DNA of 64,000 nucleotides from Candidatus Thiothrix anitrata (GCF_017901155.1 NZ_CP072800.1:310001-374000); one strand, 5' to 3'. Numbered from the stretch's first letter, positions 54,126 through 63,753 are shown. The notes: generated by a model from the sequence alone, not told the origin. Numbers and translations are program-made.

Positions 54126-55727
54126 ATGATTACGGAAGAAGTCGTCGATCTCTCGCGGCTGCAATTTGCAGTCACCGCCCTTTACCATTTCCTGTTTGTT
54201 CCCTTGACGCTTGGCATGACCTTTATGCTGGCGATCATGGAATCGGTCTATGTGATGACCGGCAAACAAATCTACAAGGATATGGTGAAATTCTGGGGCA
54301 AACTGTTTGGTATTAACTTCGCGCTCGGTGTCACCACCGGCCTGACAATGGAATTTCAGTTCGGCACGAACTGGGCATATTACTCACACTACGTCGGTGA
54401 CGTGTTCGGCGCACCGCTGGCTATCGAAGGCTTGATGGCTTTCTTCCTCGAATCGACCTTCGTCGGCTTGTTCTTCTTCGGTTGGGATCGTTTGAGCAAA
54501 GTGCAACATTTGTCGGTCACTTGGTTGATGGCGATTGGCACGAACCTTTCCGCACTGTGGATTTTGATTGCGAATGGCTGGATGCAAAATCCGGTCGGTG
54601 CAATCTTTAGTCATGAAACCATGCGCATGGAAATGGTGGATTTTGCCGCTGTTTTGTTGAATCCGGTTGCGCAAGTGAAGTTCATTCACACGGTGGCAGC
54701 GGGTTATGTCACTGGCGCAATGTTCGTGTTGTCGATCAGTGCTTGGTACATCCTCAAAGGGCGTGATCTTGGGTTTGCGAAACGTTCGTTTGCGGTGGCA
54801 GCGGGTTTCGGTATGGCTTCCATTCTTTCCGTTATCTTGCTGGGTGACGAAAGCGGTTACGAAGCCGGTGACGTGCAGAAAATGAAACTTGCGGCGATTG
54901 AAGCGGAATGGGAAACCCACCCCGCACCGGCAGGTTTCAACCTGATTGCTTTCCCGGATCAGGAAAAGGGCGAGAACAGTTTTGAGGTGAAAATCCCTTA
55001 TGCACTCGGTTTGATTGCCACCCGTTCCCTAACGGAGGAGGTGAAAGGTATCAACGATCTGGTCGAGGAAAACACCCAGCGCATCCGTAACGGGATTTTG
55101 GCTTACGACCTGTTCCTGAAAATGCGGGCAGGCACTGCCAGTGACGTGGACAAGGAAAGTTTCGAGCGACTGCGGGTCGATTTGGGCTACGGTTTGCTGT
55201 TAAAGCGTTACACGCCAAATGTGGTGGATGCGACCGAAGAGCAAATCCAAATGGCGGCTAAAGACACTGTGCCACACGTTGCGCCGTTGTTCTGGACGTT
55301 CCGTATCATGGTGGCTTCCGGTTTCATCATGTTGATCGTGTTCGCGCTGTCGTTCTATTACACCGCGAAAAAGACCGCGTATGAAAAGCGTTGGTTAATG
55401 CGTTTGGCGTTTTTCAGCTTGCCGTTGCCGTGGATTGCGATTGAATCCGGTTGGTTTGTGGCGGAATACGGTCGTCAACCTTGGGCGATTGGTGAGGTGT
55501 TGCCAACCTTTTTGGGGACATCAACGCTGACGGAATGGGATTTGATTGGTTCGATTGCCGGGTTTGTATTCTTCTACACCATTTTGTTGGTGGTGGAAAT
55601 GTACTTGATGATCAAGTTTGCCAAGCAAGGGCCTAGCAGTCTGCATACCGGGCGCTATCACCATGAGAAGCACGGTGGCGGTCACGCGGGTGCAGTTTAC
55701 GCTGATAAAATGAACGATCAGGTCTAA
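54126..55727 (+). CDS. cydA: Cytochrome bd ubiquinol oxidase subunit I
   Basis: 533 residues, polytopic. It reduces O2 with quinol using hemes b558, b595 and d, without pumping protons. The N-terminal [21 protein letters not shown] carries the heme-ligand His near 19. A long Q-loop lies around 230-330 ([21 protein letters not shown]), and [15 protein letters not shown] is diagnostic. The long Q-loop and GRQPW favour the E. coli CydA type over the CIO type. An FNR box and cydB-cydX neighbours support expression under low oxygen. Confidence 0.97.
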   Translation: MITEEVVDLSRLQFAVTALYHFLFVPLTLGMTFMLAIMESVYVMTGKQIYKDMVKFWGKLFGINFALGVTTGLTMEFQFGTNWAYYSHYVGDVFGAPLAIEGLMAFFLESTFVGLFFFGWDRLSKVQHLSVTWLMAIGTNLSALWILIANGWMQNPVGAIFSHETMRMEMVDFAAVLLNPVAQVKFIHTVAAGYVTGAMFVLSISAWYILKGRDLGFAKRSFAVAAGFGMASILSVILLGDESGYEAGDVQKMKLAAIEAEWETHPAPAGFNLIAFPDQEKGENSFEVKIPYALGLIATRSLTEEVKGINDLVEENTQRIRNGILAYDLFLKMRAGTASDVDKESFERLRVDLGYGLLLKRYTPNVVDATEEQIQMAAKDTVPHVAPLFWTFRIMVASGFIMLIVFALSFYYTAKKTAYEKRWLMRLAFFSLPLPWIAIESGWFVAEYGRQPWAIGEVLPTFLGTSTLTEWDLIGSIAGFVFFYTILLVVEMYLMIKFAKQGPSSLHTGRYHHEKHGGGHAGAVYADKMNDQV

Positions 55728-55737
55728 GGAGCAAACC

Positions 55738-56883
55738 ATGATTTTTGATTACGAAACGTTTAAGTTGATCTGGTGGGTCTTGGTCGGCGTGCTGTTTATT
55801 GGCTTTGCTTTGACCGATGGCTTCGATATGGGCGTTGGCGCATTGTTGCGCATTGTCGGTAAAACCGACGAGGAACGCCGTGTAGCTATCAACGCGATTG
55901 CGCCGCATTGGGATGGCAATCAGGTATGGTTGATTCTGGCGGCGGGGGCGATTTTTGCGGCTTGGCCGATTACCTTTGGTGCGTCGTTTTCGACGTTTTA
56001 TTGGGCGTTGGTGCTGACCTTGTTTTCGCTGTTTTTCCGTCCGGTAGGGTTTGATTACCGCTCCAAGATTGCGGATACGCGCTGGCGCAATACGTGGGAT
56101 TGGGGTCTGGTAGTGGCAGGTGTTGTGCCGCCATTGGTCATCGGTGTGGCGTTCGGCAATTTGTTGCTGGGTGTGCCGTTCGCGTTTGATGAATTTTTGC
56201 GGATTACGACTTACGGTTCATTCTTTAAGCTGTTCCATCCGTTTGCAGTGTTGGTGGGCTTGGTGAGTTTGCTGATGTTTACCATGCAGGGTGCGACGTA
56301 TTTAATGCTGCGTACCGATGACGTGGTGTATGAGCGTTCACGTAAGGCGGCGCAATGGACAGCGGCTGGGGTGATTATCACCTTCGGGCTGGCGGGCATT
56401 TGGTTGTGGGCGGGAATTGATGGCTATGCGATTACCCAAGCACCACCGCATGATTCCTTGCCTAATCCGTTGGCGAAAACGGTTGTGCCAATGGCCGGTG
56501 CGTGGTTGACGAATTACAGCACGTATCCGTTGGCAATTGCCGCACCGTTAGCGGGTTTCGTTGGCGCATTCGGGGTATTGATGCTGGCAGGTGGTAAAGG
56601 TCGCCCGGTATTGAGTTTCTTCCATAGCTCCTTGTGTTTGATTGGGGTGATTATGACTGCGGGTGTGTCCTTGTTCCCGTTCGTGATGCCTTCCAGCTTG
56701 AATCCGAACCACAGTTTGACGATTTGGGATTCGGCTTCCAGCCATTTGACGTTGGCGATTATGTTCTGGGCGGCGATGATTTTTGTGCCATTGATTCTGT
56801 TCTACACCATCTGGTGCTACAAGCAGATGTGGGGCAAGATTACCGTTAAGTTCATCCGTGAAAATGATCACTCAGTCTATTAA
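55738..56883 (+). CDS. cydB: Cytochrome bd ubiquinol oxidase subunit II
   Basis: 381 residues, about eight or nine helices. FALTDGFDMGVGALLRIVGKTDEERRVAINAIAPHWDGNQVWLILAAGA is the hallmark N-terminal region. The C-terminus ends in helices followed by YKQMWGKITVKFIREN. It starts 10 nt after cydA with a good AAGGAG site. Confidence 0.97.
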   Translation: MIFDYETFKLIWWVLVGVLFIGFALTDGFDMGVGALLRIVGKTDEERRVAINAIAPHWDGNQVWLILAAGAIFAAWPITFGASFSTFYWALVLTLFSLFFRPVGFDYRSKIADTRWRNTWDWGLVVAGVVPPLVIGVAFGNLLLGVPFAFDEFLRITTYGSFFKLFHPFAVLVGLVSLLMFTMQGATYLMLRTDDVVYERSRKAAQWTAAGVIITFGLAGIWLWAGIDGYAITQAPPHDSLPNPLAKTVVPMAGAWLTNYSTYPLAIAAPLAGFVGAFGVLMLAGGKGRPVLSFFHSSLCLIGVIMTAGVSLFPFVMPSSLNPNHSLTIWDSASSHLTLAIMFWAAMIFVPLILFYTIWCYKQMWGKITVKFIRENDHSVY

Positions 56884-56895
56884 GGAGATTTTACC

Positions 56896-57006
56896 ATGTG
56901 GTATTTTGCTTGGTTGCTCGGCGTATTGCTGGCGTGTTCCTTCGGTATCATTAACGTGATGTGGCTGGAGTTTCATGGCGGGTTGGACGCGGATGATGAG
57001 AAGTAA
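56896..57006 (+). CDS. cydX: Cytochrome bd small subunit CydX
   Basis: 36 residues: MWYFAWLLGVLLACSFGIIN then VMWLEFHGGLDADDEK, a single helix with the conserved Trp2, Tyr3 and Glu of CydX. It stabilises the heme sites of CydAB. It lies 12 nt after cydB with a strong AAGGAG site. It is easily missed because of its size. Confidence 0.95.
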   Translation: MWYFAWLLGVLLACSFGIINVMWLEFHGGLDADDEK

Positions 57007-57030
57007 GGCGTAAACAGCGTCTGAGTTGAA

Positions 57031-57060
57031 AAAGGGAGTGTTTTTGGCACTCCCTTTGCT
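57031..57060 (+). terminator. Hairpin between cydX and cydD
   Basis: A perfect 10-bp stem AAAGGGAGTG / CACTCCCTTT (57031-57057) with a TTTTTGG loop and a weak T-run (TTTGCTT). It ends 4 nt before the likely cydD ATG and may terminate or attenuate transcription between the oxidase and its assembly factors. Confidence 0.6.
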
Positions 57061-57061
57061 T

Positions 57062-58888
57062 ATGGGAAATCCCGCTTTGAGTAATGAAAATAAATCGAAA
57101 CCACACAAACCCGACCCGGCGATTACTGCCGCGCTGAAAGGCTGGAAAACCCATTCTGGTTTCTGGCTGAAAGCGGCGGTTGCGATTGGGCTTACCTCCG
57201 GTTTGTTGCTGATTGCGCAGGCGTGGTTGCTGGCAAATGTCGTCAATGCCGTAGTATTTGCCGAAGCCGCTTTGGTGGATGTTATGCCCAGTCTGTGGGG
57301 TTTGCTGGCACTGTTTCTGCTGCGGGCAGGTTTGGCATGGGCATCCGAACAAGCCGCGTTTCATGCTGCGGTGCAGGTCAAACTTGCCATTCGTACCCAG
57401 CTTTACCAAAAAGTGCGGCAACTCGGCCCCGCGTGGTTGACGGGGGAGCGCAGTGGCGATTTGCTCAATACCCTCAGCGATGGGGTGGAGGCGCTCGAAG
57501 CCTATTACGCCCGCTACATTCCCGCGATGGCGTTGATGGCACTCGTGCCGCTGGCGATATTGGTGTTCGTGCTTGCTAATGATTGGCTGTCGGCGGTGGT
57601 GATGCTGGTGACAGCCCCGCTGATTCCGGCGTTCATGATCCTGATCGGCAAAGGCACGGAAAAGCGCAACCAGCAGCAATGGCAACAATTGGCGCGGATG
57701 AGTGCGCATTTCCTCGACGTGATTCAAGGTTTAACCACCCTGAAACTCTTCAATGCCAGCCGCCGTGAAGCGCAAGTGGTGGCACAAATTTCTGACCAAT
57801 ACCGCCAAAGCACGATGTCGGTATTGCGGGTCGCGTTCCTGTCCTCGTTCGCACTGGAGTTTTTCGCCACGGTCAGCATTGCCATTATTGCGGTGTTGAT
57901 CGGCTTCCGCTTGTTCTGGGGGGAAATGGATTTTCTGTACGGCTTCTTTGTGCTGCTGCTTGCACCCGAATTTTACCTGCCGCTGCGCAATATGGGGACG
58001 CAATACCATGCGCGGATGGCGGCGATTGGGGCGGCGGAGAAGATGGTGGGGATATTGGGGGAAACCCCTCACCCCAACCCCTCTCCCTCAAGGGGCGAGG
58101 GGCTAAGAGAAGAGTTTCCTACTCCCCCTCGCCCCTTGAGGGAGAGAGGACTGGGGGGTGAGGGGTACTCTTTTCGCTCAATCTCCTTCACCTACCCCGA
58201 CGCTAGAACCGCCCTAAGCAACCTCTCGCTGGACATCCACCCCAACGAAACCCTGGCCATCGTCGGCGCAAGCGGTGCTGGCAAAACCACGCTAATCAAC
58301 CTGCTAATGGGTTTCCTGCAACCCCAAAGCGGGCAAATCCTCATCGGCACTACGCCGCTAACCGCCATTTCCCCCGACGTATGGCGCAAGCAACTGGCAT
58401 GGCTGCCGCAAAAACCGCAACTGTTCCCCGGCACGGTTGCCGACAATATTCGTCTCGGCAATCCCACTGCGACGCTGGCACAAGTGCAAGCCGCTGCTGA
58501 ACAAGCCTACGCCGCCGAATTCATCGTCAAATTGCCGCAAGGTTACGACACATTGATTGGTGAGGCGGGGCAGGGGCTTTCCGGCGGACAAGTGCAACGC
58601 ATCGCCTTGGCACGGGCGTTTCTCAAGGATGCGCCGCTGGTGATTCTCGACGAAGCCACCGCCAACCTTGACCGAGCCAGCGAAACCTTGGTGCAAGCTG
58701 GGGTCGAACGTTTGGCGCAAGGACGCACGCTGGTGATGATTGCGCATCGCTTACGCACCGTGCAAACCGCCGACCGGATTGTGGTGCTGGATCAGGGACA
58801 GGTGAGCGCGATCGGGACGCACGCCGAATTACTGGTCAGTTCCCCGCTCTACCAGCAAATGCAAGCGGCTTACGGGGGTGAAGCATGA
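57062..58888 (+). CDS. cydD: Thiol exporter half-transporter CydD, with palindrome insertion
   Basis: 608 residues from ATG 57062; a TTG at 57026 would lie in the hairpin. An ABC exporter half: six helices in residues 25-330, then the ATPase domain with Walker A IVGASGAGKTTLINLL, signature LSGGQVQRIALARAF and Walker B LVILDEATANLD. CydDC exports cysteine and glutathione and is needed for bd oxidase assembly. Residues about 335-368 (TPHPNPSPSRGEG ... RGLGGEG) between the two domains are encoded by a 101-bp palindrome and are absent from normal CydD linkers. The frame stays open. The stop overlaps cydC by 4 nt. Confidence 0.94.
   Translation: MGNPALSNENKSKPHKPDPAITAALKGWKTHSGFWLKAAVAIGLTSGLLLIAQAWLLANVVNAVVFAEAALVDVMPSLWGLLALFLLRAGLAWASEQAAFHAAVQVKLAIRTQLYQKVRQLGPAWLTGERSGDLLNTLSDGVEALEAYYARYIPAMALMALVPLAILVFVLANDWLSAVVMLVTAPLIPAFMILIGKGTEKRNQQQWQQLARMSAHFLDVIQGLTTLKLFNASRREAQVVAQISDQYRQSTMSVLRVAFLSSFALEFFATVSIAIIAVLIGFRLFWGEMDFLYGFFVLLLAPEFYLPLRNMGTQYHARMAAIGAAEKMVGILGETPHPNPSPSRGEGLREEFPTPPRPLRERGLGGEGYSFRSISFTYPDARTALSNLSLDIHPNETLAIVGASGAGKTTLINLLMGFLQPQSGQILIGTTPLTAISPDVWRKQLAWLPQKPQLFPGTVADNIRLGNPTATLAQVQAAAEQAYAAEFIVKLPQGYDTLIGEAGQGLSGGQVQRIALARAFLKDAPLVILDEATANLDRASETLVQAGVERLAQGRTLVMIAHRLRTVQTADRIVVLDQGQVSAIGTHAELLVSSPLYQQMQAAYGGEA
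58065..58165. repeat. 101-bp palindromic element inserted in cydD
   Basis: The outer arms CCCCTCACCCC / GGGGTGAGGGG and inner 22-bp arms (58081-58102 with 58125-58146) are exact reverse complements around a 22-nt loop. The sequence has the look of the dispersed GC-rich palindromes that encode PHPNPSPRGEG-like peptides in many proteobacteria. It is inserted in frame in the linker of CydD. Confidence 0.92.
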
Positions 58889-60531
58889 ACGATTTACTGC
58901 GATTATTGCGCCTGTTCAAACCGTATTGGGGCTGGGCAGCGTTGGGCATGGGCTTGTCGTTTATCACCTTGCTGGCGAATGTGGGGTTGATGGCTGTGTC
59001 GGGTTGGTTCATTACGGCGATGGCAATGGCTGGGGTGGCAGGCGCGGCGATGAATTATTTCACTCCGGCGGCATTGATTCGGTTGGCAGCGATTGTGCGC
59101 ACGGCGGGACGTTACGGCGAACGTTTGGTCACGCACGAAGCCACGTTTCGCATGTTGGCGGAATTGCGGGTGTGGTTTTATGAGCGCATCGAGCCGCTGG
59201 CTCCTGCGGTGCTGGAGCAATATCGCAGTGGTGATGTATTGAGCCGCATCCGTGCTGACATTGATACGTTGAATAATGTGTACTTGCGTCTGCTAGTGCC
59301 GGTAGTAGTGGCAGCGTTGGCGACGATCGTGTTCGTGGTGGCGTTGCTGTTTTATCACCCGTTGCTGGCACTGCTGGAATTGAGTTTGCTGTTGGTGGCG
59401 GGCGTGCTGATTCCGTGGTTGATGAACCGTTTGGGGCATGAAGCAGGACAGCAATCGGTGGAAACTGCCGCGCAATTGCGCTCGGCTTTGGTGAATGATT
59501 TGCAGGGTATGGGCGAATTGTTGGTGTACGGTGCGGCGGATGCTCATGCTGCGCACGTTCAACAGTTGTCGCAAACTTTGGCAGCGCAACAGCAAACCCT
59601 GAGCCGCTTGAATGGCGTGGCGCAAGGCGCGTTGGGGCTGTGCGCGAATCTGGCAATGTGGGGCATGTTGGTGCTGGCAATTCCGTTGGTGCGTGATCAC
59701 ACGATAGCCCCGCCGGAATTGGCGATGTTGGCATTGTTCGCGCTGGCAAGTTTTGAAGCGGTGTTGCCCTTGCCGCTGGCGTTCCAGTCCTTGGGTGAAA
59801 CCTTGGCAGCGGCGAGGCGTATTTTCAGTCTTGCGGATCAAGTTGCTGCGGTGACAGAACCAGCGCATCCGCAAGCTGTGCCGGAACGTCTGGATTTTGC
59901 GTTGCGGGAACTGGGTTTCCGTTACCAGCCGCAGGGTGATGCGGTATTGGATGGTTTGACGTTGAATTTCCCGCAAGGTCACAAACTCGCCATTGTCGGC
60001 GTAACCGGTGCGGGCAAAAGCACCCTGACCAGTTTGCTGCTGCGTTTCCGCGAACCGAGCAGTGGTGAATTGTTGTTGGCGGGAAAACCGCTTGCCCACT
60101 ATAGCGGCGAAGCCTTGCGCCAGCATATCGCGGTTGTGCCACAGCAAACGCATTTGTTCAACACCACCTTGCGTGAAAACCTGTTGCTGGCAAAGCGTGA
60201 TGCAACGCAGGTGGAACTGGAAGCGGTGTGCCGTACTGCGCTGATTCACGATTTTATTACGCAACAGCCGCAAAGTTATGCAACGTGGGTGGGCGAAACG
60301 GGCGTGCGTTTGTCCGGCGGGCAAGCCAAGCGCGTGGCAATTGCGCGTGCCTTGCTAAAACCCGCACGGCTATTGATTCTCGATGAACCTACCGAAGGCT
60401 TAGACCCGGAAACCGCGACACAAGTAATGACCAATATACTCGCGCATGTGACGCGTAATGGACAAAGCCTGTTGCTGATTACGCACCGTGCGCACGGTTT
60501 AGAAGCCATGAACAGCGTATTGCACTTATAG
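58885..60531 (+). CDS. cydC: Thiol exporter half-transporter CydC
   Basis: 548 residues. Six helices (for example FITLLANVGLMAVSGWFITAMAMAG) and an ATPase domain: Walker A VGVTGAGKSTLTSLLL, signature RLSGGQAKRVAIARALL, Walker B LLILDEPTEGLD. It pairs with CydD, overlapping it by 4 nt. The segment after the last helix (EPAHPQAVPERLDFALRELGFRY) is of ordinary length, unlike the insert-bearing CydD linker. Confidence 0.95.
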   Translation: MNDLLRLLRLFKPYWGWAALGMGLSFITLLANVGLMAVSGWFITAMAMAGVAGAAMNYFTPAALIRLAAIVRTAGRYGERLVTHEATFRMLAELRVWFYERIEPLAPAVLEQYRSGDVLSRIRADIDTLNNVYLRLLVPVVVAALATIVFVVALLFYHPLLALLELSLLLVAGVLIPWLMNRLGHEAGQQSVETAAQLRSALVNDLQGMGELLVYGAADAHAAHVQQLSQTLAAQQQTLSRLNGVAQGALGLCANLAMWGMLVLAIPLVRDHTIAPPELAMLALFALASFEAVLPLPLAFQSLGETLAAARRIFSLADQVAAVTEPAHPQAVPERLDFALRELGFRYQPQGDAVLDGLTLNFPQGHKLAIVGVTGAGKSTLTSLLLRFREPSSGELLLAGKPLAHYSGEALRQHIAVVPQQTHLFNTTLRENLLLAKRDATQVELEAVCRTALIHDFITQQPQSYATWVGETGVRLSGGQAKRVAIARALLKPARLLILDEPTEGLDPETATQVMTNILAHVTRNGQSLLLITHRAHGLEAMNSVLHL

Positions 60532-60560
60532 AACACCCTGCTGTTTGTTTTATCTGACAT

Positions 60561-60590
60561 AAAAAAGGATGTGTCAAAAGACACACCCCA
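60561..60590 (-). terminator. Terminator of the TonB-dependent receptor gene
   Basis: On the minus strand TGTGTC-TTTT-GACACA is followed by TCC and six Ts. It lies between convergent cydC and the receptor gene, and may serve both. Confidence 0.7.
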
Positions 60591-60633
60591 AAAAGAACAA
60601 ACCAGACTGAAGAAAAAATTATCGTGACCTAGA

Positions 60634-62658
60634 TTAAAACTCAGTTTCGAGCTTCAGCCAAGTGCTACGCCCGGCCTCGTTGACACGCAACGCCTGCGGA
60701 TTCGCTACAAGGTCAGCATTTCTACGGCTGACGTGCTCTGCATAGGTTTTATCAAACACGTTATCGACACCAAACCGTACCTTGGTGTTTTTGCTGATAC
60801 TGTAACGACCGTAAGCATCTAACACGCCATAACCGGGTGTTTTACCTGCATCTAAACCACTTAACGTATCAATACGATCTTGATTAGAAGCAAAACGCAC
60901 CCGCGCACCTCCACCCCATTTCGCACCATTGTAATCCAGTTGAACTTTGCCATTATCCGCTGGTGTTTGGGAAATAGCCCGATTATCCGTGGTATTGGTG
61001 CGGCGTACATGGGCAATATCACCTGAGAGCGTGACCTTATCCGTCAGCTTGGCACTTGCACCCAATTCAATACCGGTAATATCAGCGTCAACATTGCGGT
61101 AGTATGTAGTGTTATTTGCTCCCACCATTTTCCGATCGCGCAAGATGAAATCATCCACCTTGTCTGCAAACACCGTACCTGTCCACTTCACTTTACCACG
61201 CTGCTGGCTGATGCCCAGATCAAGCTGGTTGTGCTTTTCTGGCTTGATATTGGGATTACCCGTCCAATTGGTATTGTTGATATAACGTTCGGTTTCATCA
61301 GCAGTACGCACCGTGCGGCTCGCTCCGGCGAAAACGGTGGTGTCCGCATTGAGGGATTTTTCGTAACGCAATAAACCACCGACGTTGGTTTCTTTTTTAT
61401 CAGTTGCACCATAACCGTACACGGTGTTGTAGCGGGCATTCGGAATCATACCCGCTCCCATAGTACCTGCGGTATTGGCTTTGGTAGCTTTAGCCGTCAC
61501 CTGATCAACCCGCACACCATATTTCAGCTTATCTGCCTCGCCTAACGCGGTATCAGCCTCTACAAACACACCGGTTTGATCCGTTTTAGCACCAGGCCAT
61601 GACACGAATAGCTCCGCACCTGTACCATTTTTCATTGAAGCATTGCGAGTACGGTTTTGCACGTTTACGCCGTAAGTCAACTCTGTATTGCCGGTGCGGG
61701 ATTTTAACGCCAACTTACCTCCTGCTGTATCCGATGTGGTTGGCACAGAACGACGGGCTAGCGGCGCAAGATTGGGGTTGCGCAAACTGTAGTTATCCAT
61801 CACGTGTTCTACGTTGCTGACATACACCTCGGCATCGACACTTTCGACTTTGCCGTTAAATTTGTCTTTGTATTTCAGGCGATGAATATCAGCCTTTTCA
61901 AGCGGACTATCCATCATCGCCCCCGGATACCAGGCATCATCGAAATCATTGTTTTCATAGCTATATTCGATAGTACGATCAGCCGTTGGGGTAGCACCTA
62001 ACACAATGCCACCTTGTTTGTGCTTATAAGCACTTTTCACTTCTTTACCATCACCATCTTCATAGTGACCTGCTTCACGATCCTGCGCAAAAACACGCAC
62101 ATAGCCCTTGTCACTACCTTTGGTTACGTCAACGGATAAATCATGCTTGATGCCATTGCTGGAACCTGTCAGGGAAGCTTTACCGCTCAAACCGTCTTCG
62201 GGGTCAATTTGTGAGCGTGTGTCGCGTTCAAACAAAACCGTACCGCCACTGCCACCTGAACCGTGTTGCAGCGTTTGCACCCCTTTCTCAACCGTGACTT
62301 TTTCGTAGGTTTCCAGTGCAGCATAACTGGTCGGTGGATCCATGCGATTCGGGCAACCACCGTGCAGGTACGCGCCGTCCAGTAACACATTCACTTGTGT
62401 TTGTGATTGCCCACGAATAATCGGCTCAATGCCGCGCCCACCAAAACGGCTACCAGAAACGCCATTGAGTTGCTTGAGGAAATCACCACCATCAGCAGGC
62501 AATACCGGGCGACGCTCAGTGCCTAATGGCTTCGCTTCATTGGGGGTCGCTTTTTTGTTGGCTTTAATGTCAACAACCAAAGTGTCCTCTGCGAAAACCG
62601 CGCTGCTCAAAACCAGCATTGAACTCAGCAATACCAGCCGCACTGATACATGTTGCAT
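60634..62658 (-). CDS. TonB-dependent copper receptor, OprC/NosA-like
   Basis: 674 residues from the ATG at 62656-62658 (GAGGAA ribosome site); the in-frame ATG at 62742 gives an unlikely leader. Signal peptide LVLLSSMLVLSSAVFA, a TonB box-like DTLVVD, then the plug domain. GGRGIEPIIRGQSQTQVNVLLDG and the highly specific HGGCPNRMDPPTSYA ... GSGGSGGTVLFERDT identify the OprC/NosA copper receptor family. The C-terminal barrel ends in WLKLETEF. It would bring copper across the outer membrane, energised by ExbBD-TonB. Copper is the family's known ligand; specificity here is inferred. Confidence 0.92.
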   Translation of the reverse strand: MQHVSVRLVLLSSMLVLSSAVFAEDTLVVDIKANKKATPNEAKPLGTERRPVLPADGGDFLKQLNGVSGSRFGGRGIEPIIRGQSQTQVNVLLDGAYLHGGCPNRMDPPTSYAALETYEKVTVEKGVQTLQHGSGGSGGTVLFERDTRSQIDPEDGLSGKASLTGSSNGIKHDLSVDVTKGSDKGYVRVFAQDREAGHYEDGDGKEVKSAYKHKQGGIVLGATPTADRTIEYSYENNDFDDAWYPGAMMDSPLEKADIHRLKYKDKFNGKVESVDAEVYVSNVEHVMDNYSLRNPNLAPLARRSVPTTSDTAGGKLALKSRTGNTELTYGVNVQNRTRNASMKNGTGAELFVSWPGAKTDQTGVFVEADTALGEADKLKYGVRVDQVTAKATKANTAGTMGAGMIPNARYNTVYGYGATDKKETNVGGLLRYEKSLNADTTVFAGASRTVRTADETERYINNTNWTGNPNIKPEKHNQLDLGISQQRGKVKWTGTVFADKVDDFILRDRKMVGANNTTYYRNVDADITGIELGASAKLTDKVTLSGDIAHVRRTNTTDNRAISQTPADNGKVQLDYNGAKWGGGARVRFASNQDRIDTLSGLDAGKTPGYGVLDAYGRYSISKNTKVRFGVDNVFDKTYAEHVSRRNADLVANPQALRVNEAGRSTWLKLETEF

Positions 62659-62716
62659 GTGAAATTCCTCAATAAAGTGTGATACATCACGCTTATCAAA
62701 GCAAAACTCATGCCAA

Positions 62717-62736
62717 AAAAACAACATGTTGTTTTT
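62717..62736. promoter_or_regulatory. Perfect 20-bp palindrome upstream of the copper receptor gene
   Basis: AAAAACAACATGTTGTTTTT, centred about 68 bp ahead of the receptor start. The position fits an operator or a leader hairpin. The regulator is not identified; it does not match the usual CueR/CopY sites by eye. Confidence 0.55.
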
Positions 62737-62819
62737 ACACAACTTTACACATATAAACTGAAGTTAACCCTGCCAAAACCGTGTGAAAAAACACAGTCAG
62801 GCGCGTGAAAACACACAGC

Positions 62820-63194
62820 TCAGTCACCCCCGAAAATACCGTTGCTGGTAATCAAAACCTGATTCACCCACTTTTGTGACAACTTGCCGACACAGGCTTC
62901 CACGCTGCTGCCGTCGGCGAACTGTGCTTCAATACTATAACCTCTGCCCGGCTCATGATTTAGGCTAACGATCCGGGTTTCGCCCGTCCTGATCTGTGTC
63001 AGTAGGATTTTTTCCTGACTCAGATCACTACCGTGTTCAATGGTTAATAGCGGAATGGTGACTCCACGTTGATTGCTGATTTCGACAAACAGCGGTTGCA
63101 TCGGGTAATTGACAGCGTGCCACCACAACACACTCAAGATCCCCAGCACACCACCTGCCAAGCCAAATACTATCGGTTTAAACCAGTTCTGCAT
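62820..63194 (-). CDS. Small membrane-anchored hypothetical protein
   Basis: 124 residues from ATG 63192-63194, with a weak GAGA site. One N-terminal helix (IVFGLAGGVLGILSVLWWH), then a periplasmic domain with SNQRGVTIPLLTIEHGSDLSQEKILLTQ and VEACVGKLSQKWVNQVLI. No family is recognised. It is upstream of, and in the same direction as, the copper receptor, with 160 nt between, and may belong to the same unit. Confidence 0.55.
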   Translation of the reverse strand: MQNWFKPIVFGLAGGVLGILSVLWWHAVNYPMQPLFVEISNQRGVTIPLLTIEHGSDLSQEKILLTQIRTGETRIVSLNHEPGRGYSIEAQFADGSSVEACVGKLSQKWVNQVLITSNGIFGGD

Positions 63195-63336
63195 CGGGAC
63201 ATTCTCACGCATCAACAAAGGCCACATCATCAGTGGCACTGGCATCCAGCGCATTGACAAGACGCAACTAAGAGTACGCTTTGCGCATTTGTGTTTATTT
63301 TGCGGGAGGCACAAAGTTCTGATAGAGTTTCTTACC

Positions 63337-63669
63337 ATGCGTAAACACATTGTCACGTTCATCATCTTGCTCATGATAGCCCTACCAGTCTGGTCGGCTT
63401 CGATGATGTGTTACCACGTACAAATGCCGCCGACCAGCATGAACGCGCAAGACAGTGACCACCATTGTTGCCCGGAAAAACAAAAACAACATCAAGAACA
63501 AGCTGCCGCAGATACTTGCTATTGCGACCAGCTTCAATCCGCACAATTTATTCTGAGCCTACCTGACATCGTTTTTTTTGCGCCAAGTAATACCTCCAGT
63601 CATTACAGTACTGCACCCCATGCTTTCCCTGAGCGAACTGACCTGCTGTACCGCCCCCCCATTGCCTGA
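63337..63669 (+). CDS. Small exported His/Cys-rich protein, probably metal-binding
   Basis: 110 residues starting at ATG 63337. A signal peptide (IVTFIILLMIALPVWSAS) is followed by MMCYHVQMP, DSDHHCCPEKQKQHQEQ and DTCYCDQLQ. These Cys, His and Met clusters are typical of periplasmic metal-handling proteins. They recall the short proteins found beside CusCBA/Czc-type efflux operons. It is followed by a palindrome and an efflux adaptor gene. A metal role is inference. Confidence 0.65.
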   Translation: MRKHIVTFIILLMIALPVWSASMMCYHVQMPPTSMNAQDSDHHCCPEKQKQHQEQAAADTCYCDQLQSAQFILSLPDIVFFAPSNTSSHYSTAPHAFPERTDLLYRPPIA

Positions 63670-63741
63670 ACTGTAGGTCGGACTTCAGCCCGACACCCTC
63701 TCCCAACTTTGTTCTTGTCGGGCTAAAGCTCGATCTACAGT
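63670..63741. repeat. REP-like palindromic doublet
   Basis: CTGTAGGTCGGACTTCAGCCCGAC and its near reverse complement (63717-63740) flank a 22-nt spacer. Each half can also form its own hairpin (GTCGG ... CCCGAC; TCGGGCT ... AGCTCGA). This TGTAGGTCGGGCT-type unit is typical of dispersed extragenic palindromes. Confidence 0.85.
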
Positions 63742-63753
63742 ACCGGAAAAATC

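Noticed and set aside
56951-57727. 258-codon open frame antisense to cydD
   Set aside because: His/Gln-rich product typical of antisense shadows; cydX and cydD explain the region.
59293-60324. 343-codon open frame antisense to cydC
   Set aside because: Gln/Arg/His-rich translation with no domain; cydC has all ABC motifs.
63670-63741. Terminator of the His/Cys-rich protein gene
   Set aside because: No T-run follows either hairpin; the doubled GTCGG-type structure fits a dispersed palindromic repeat better.
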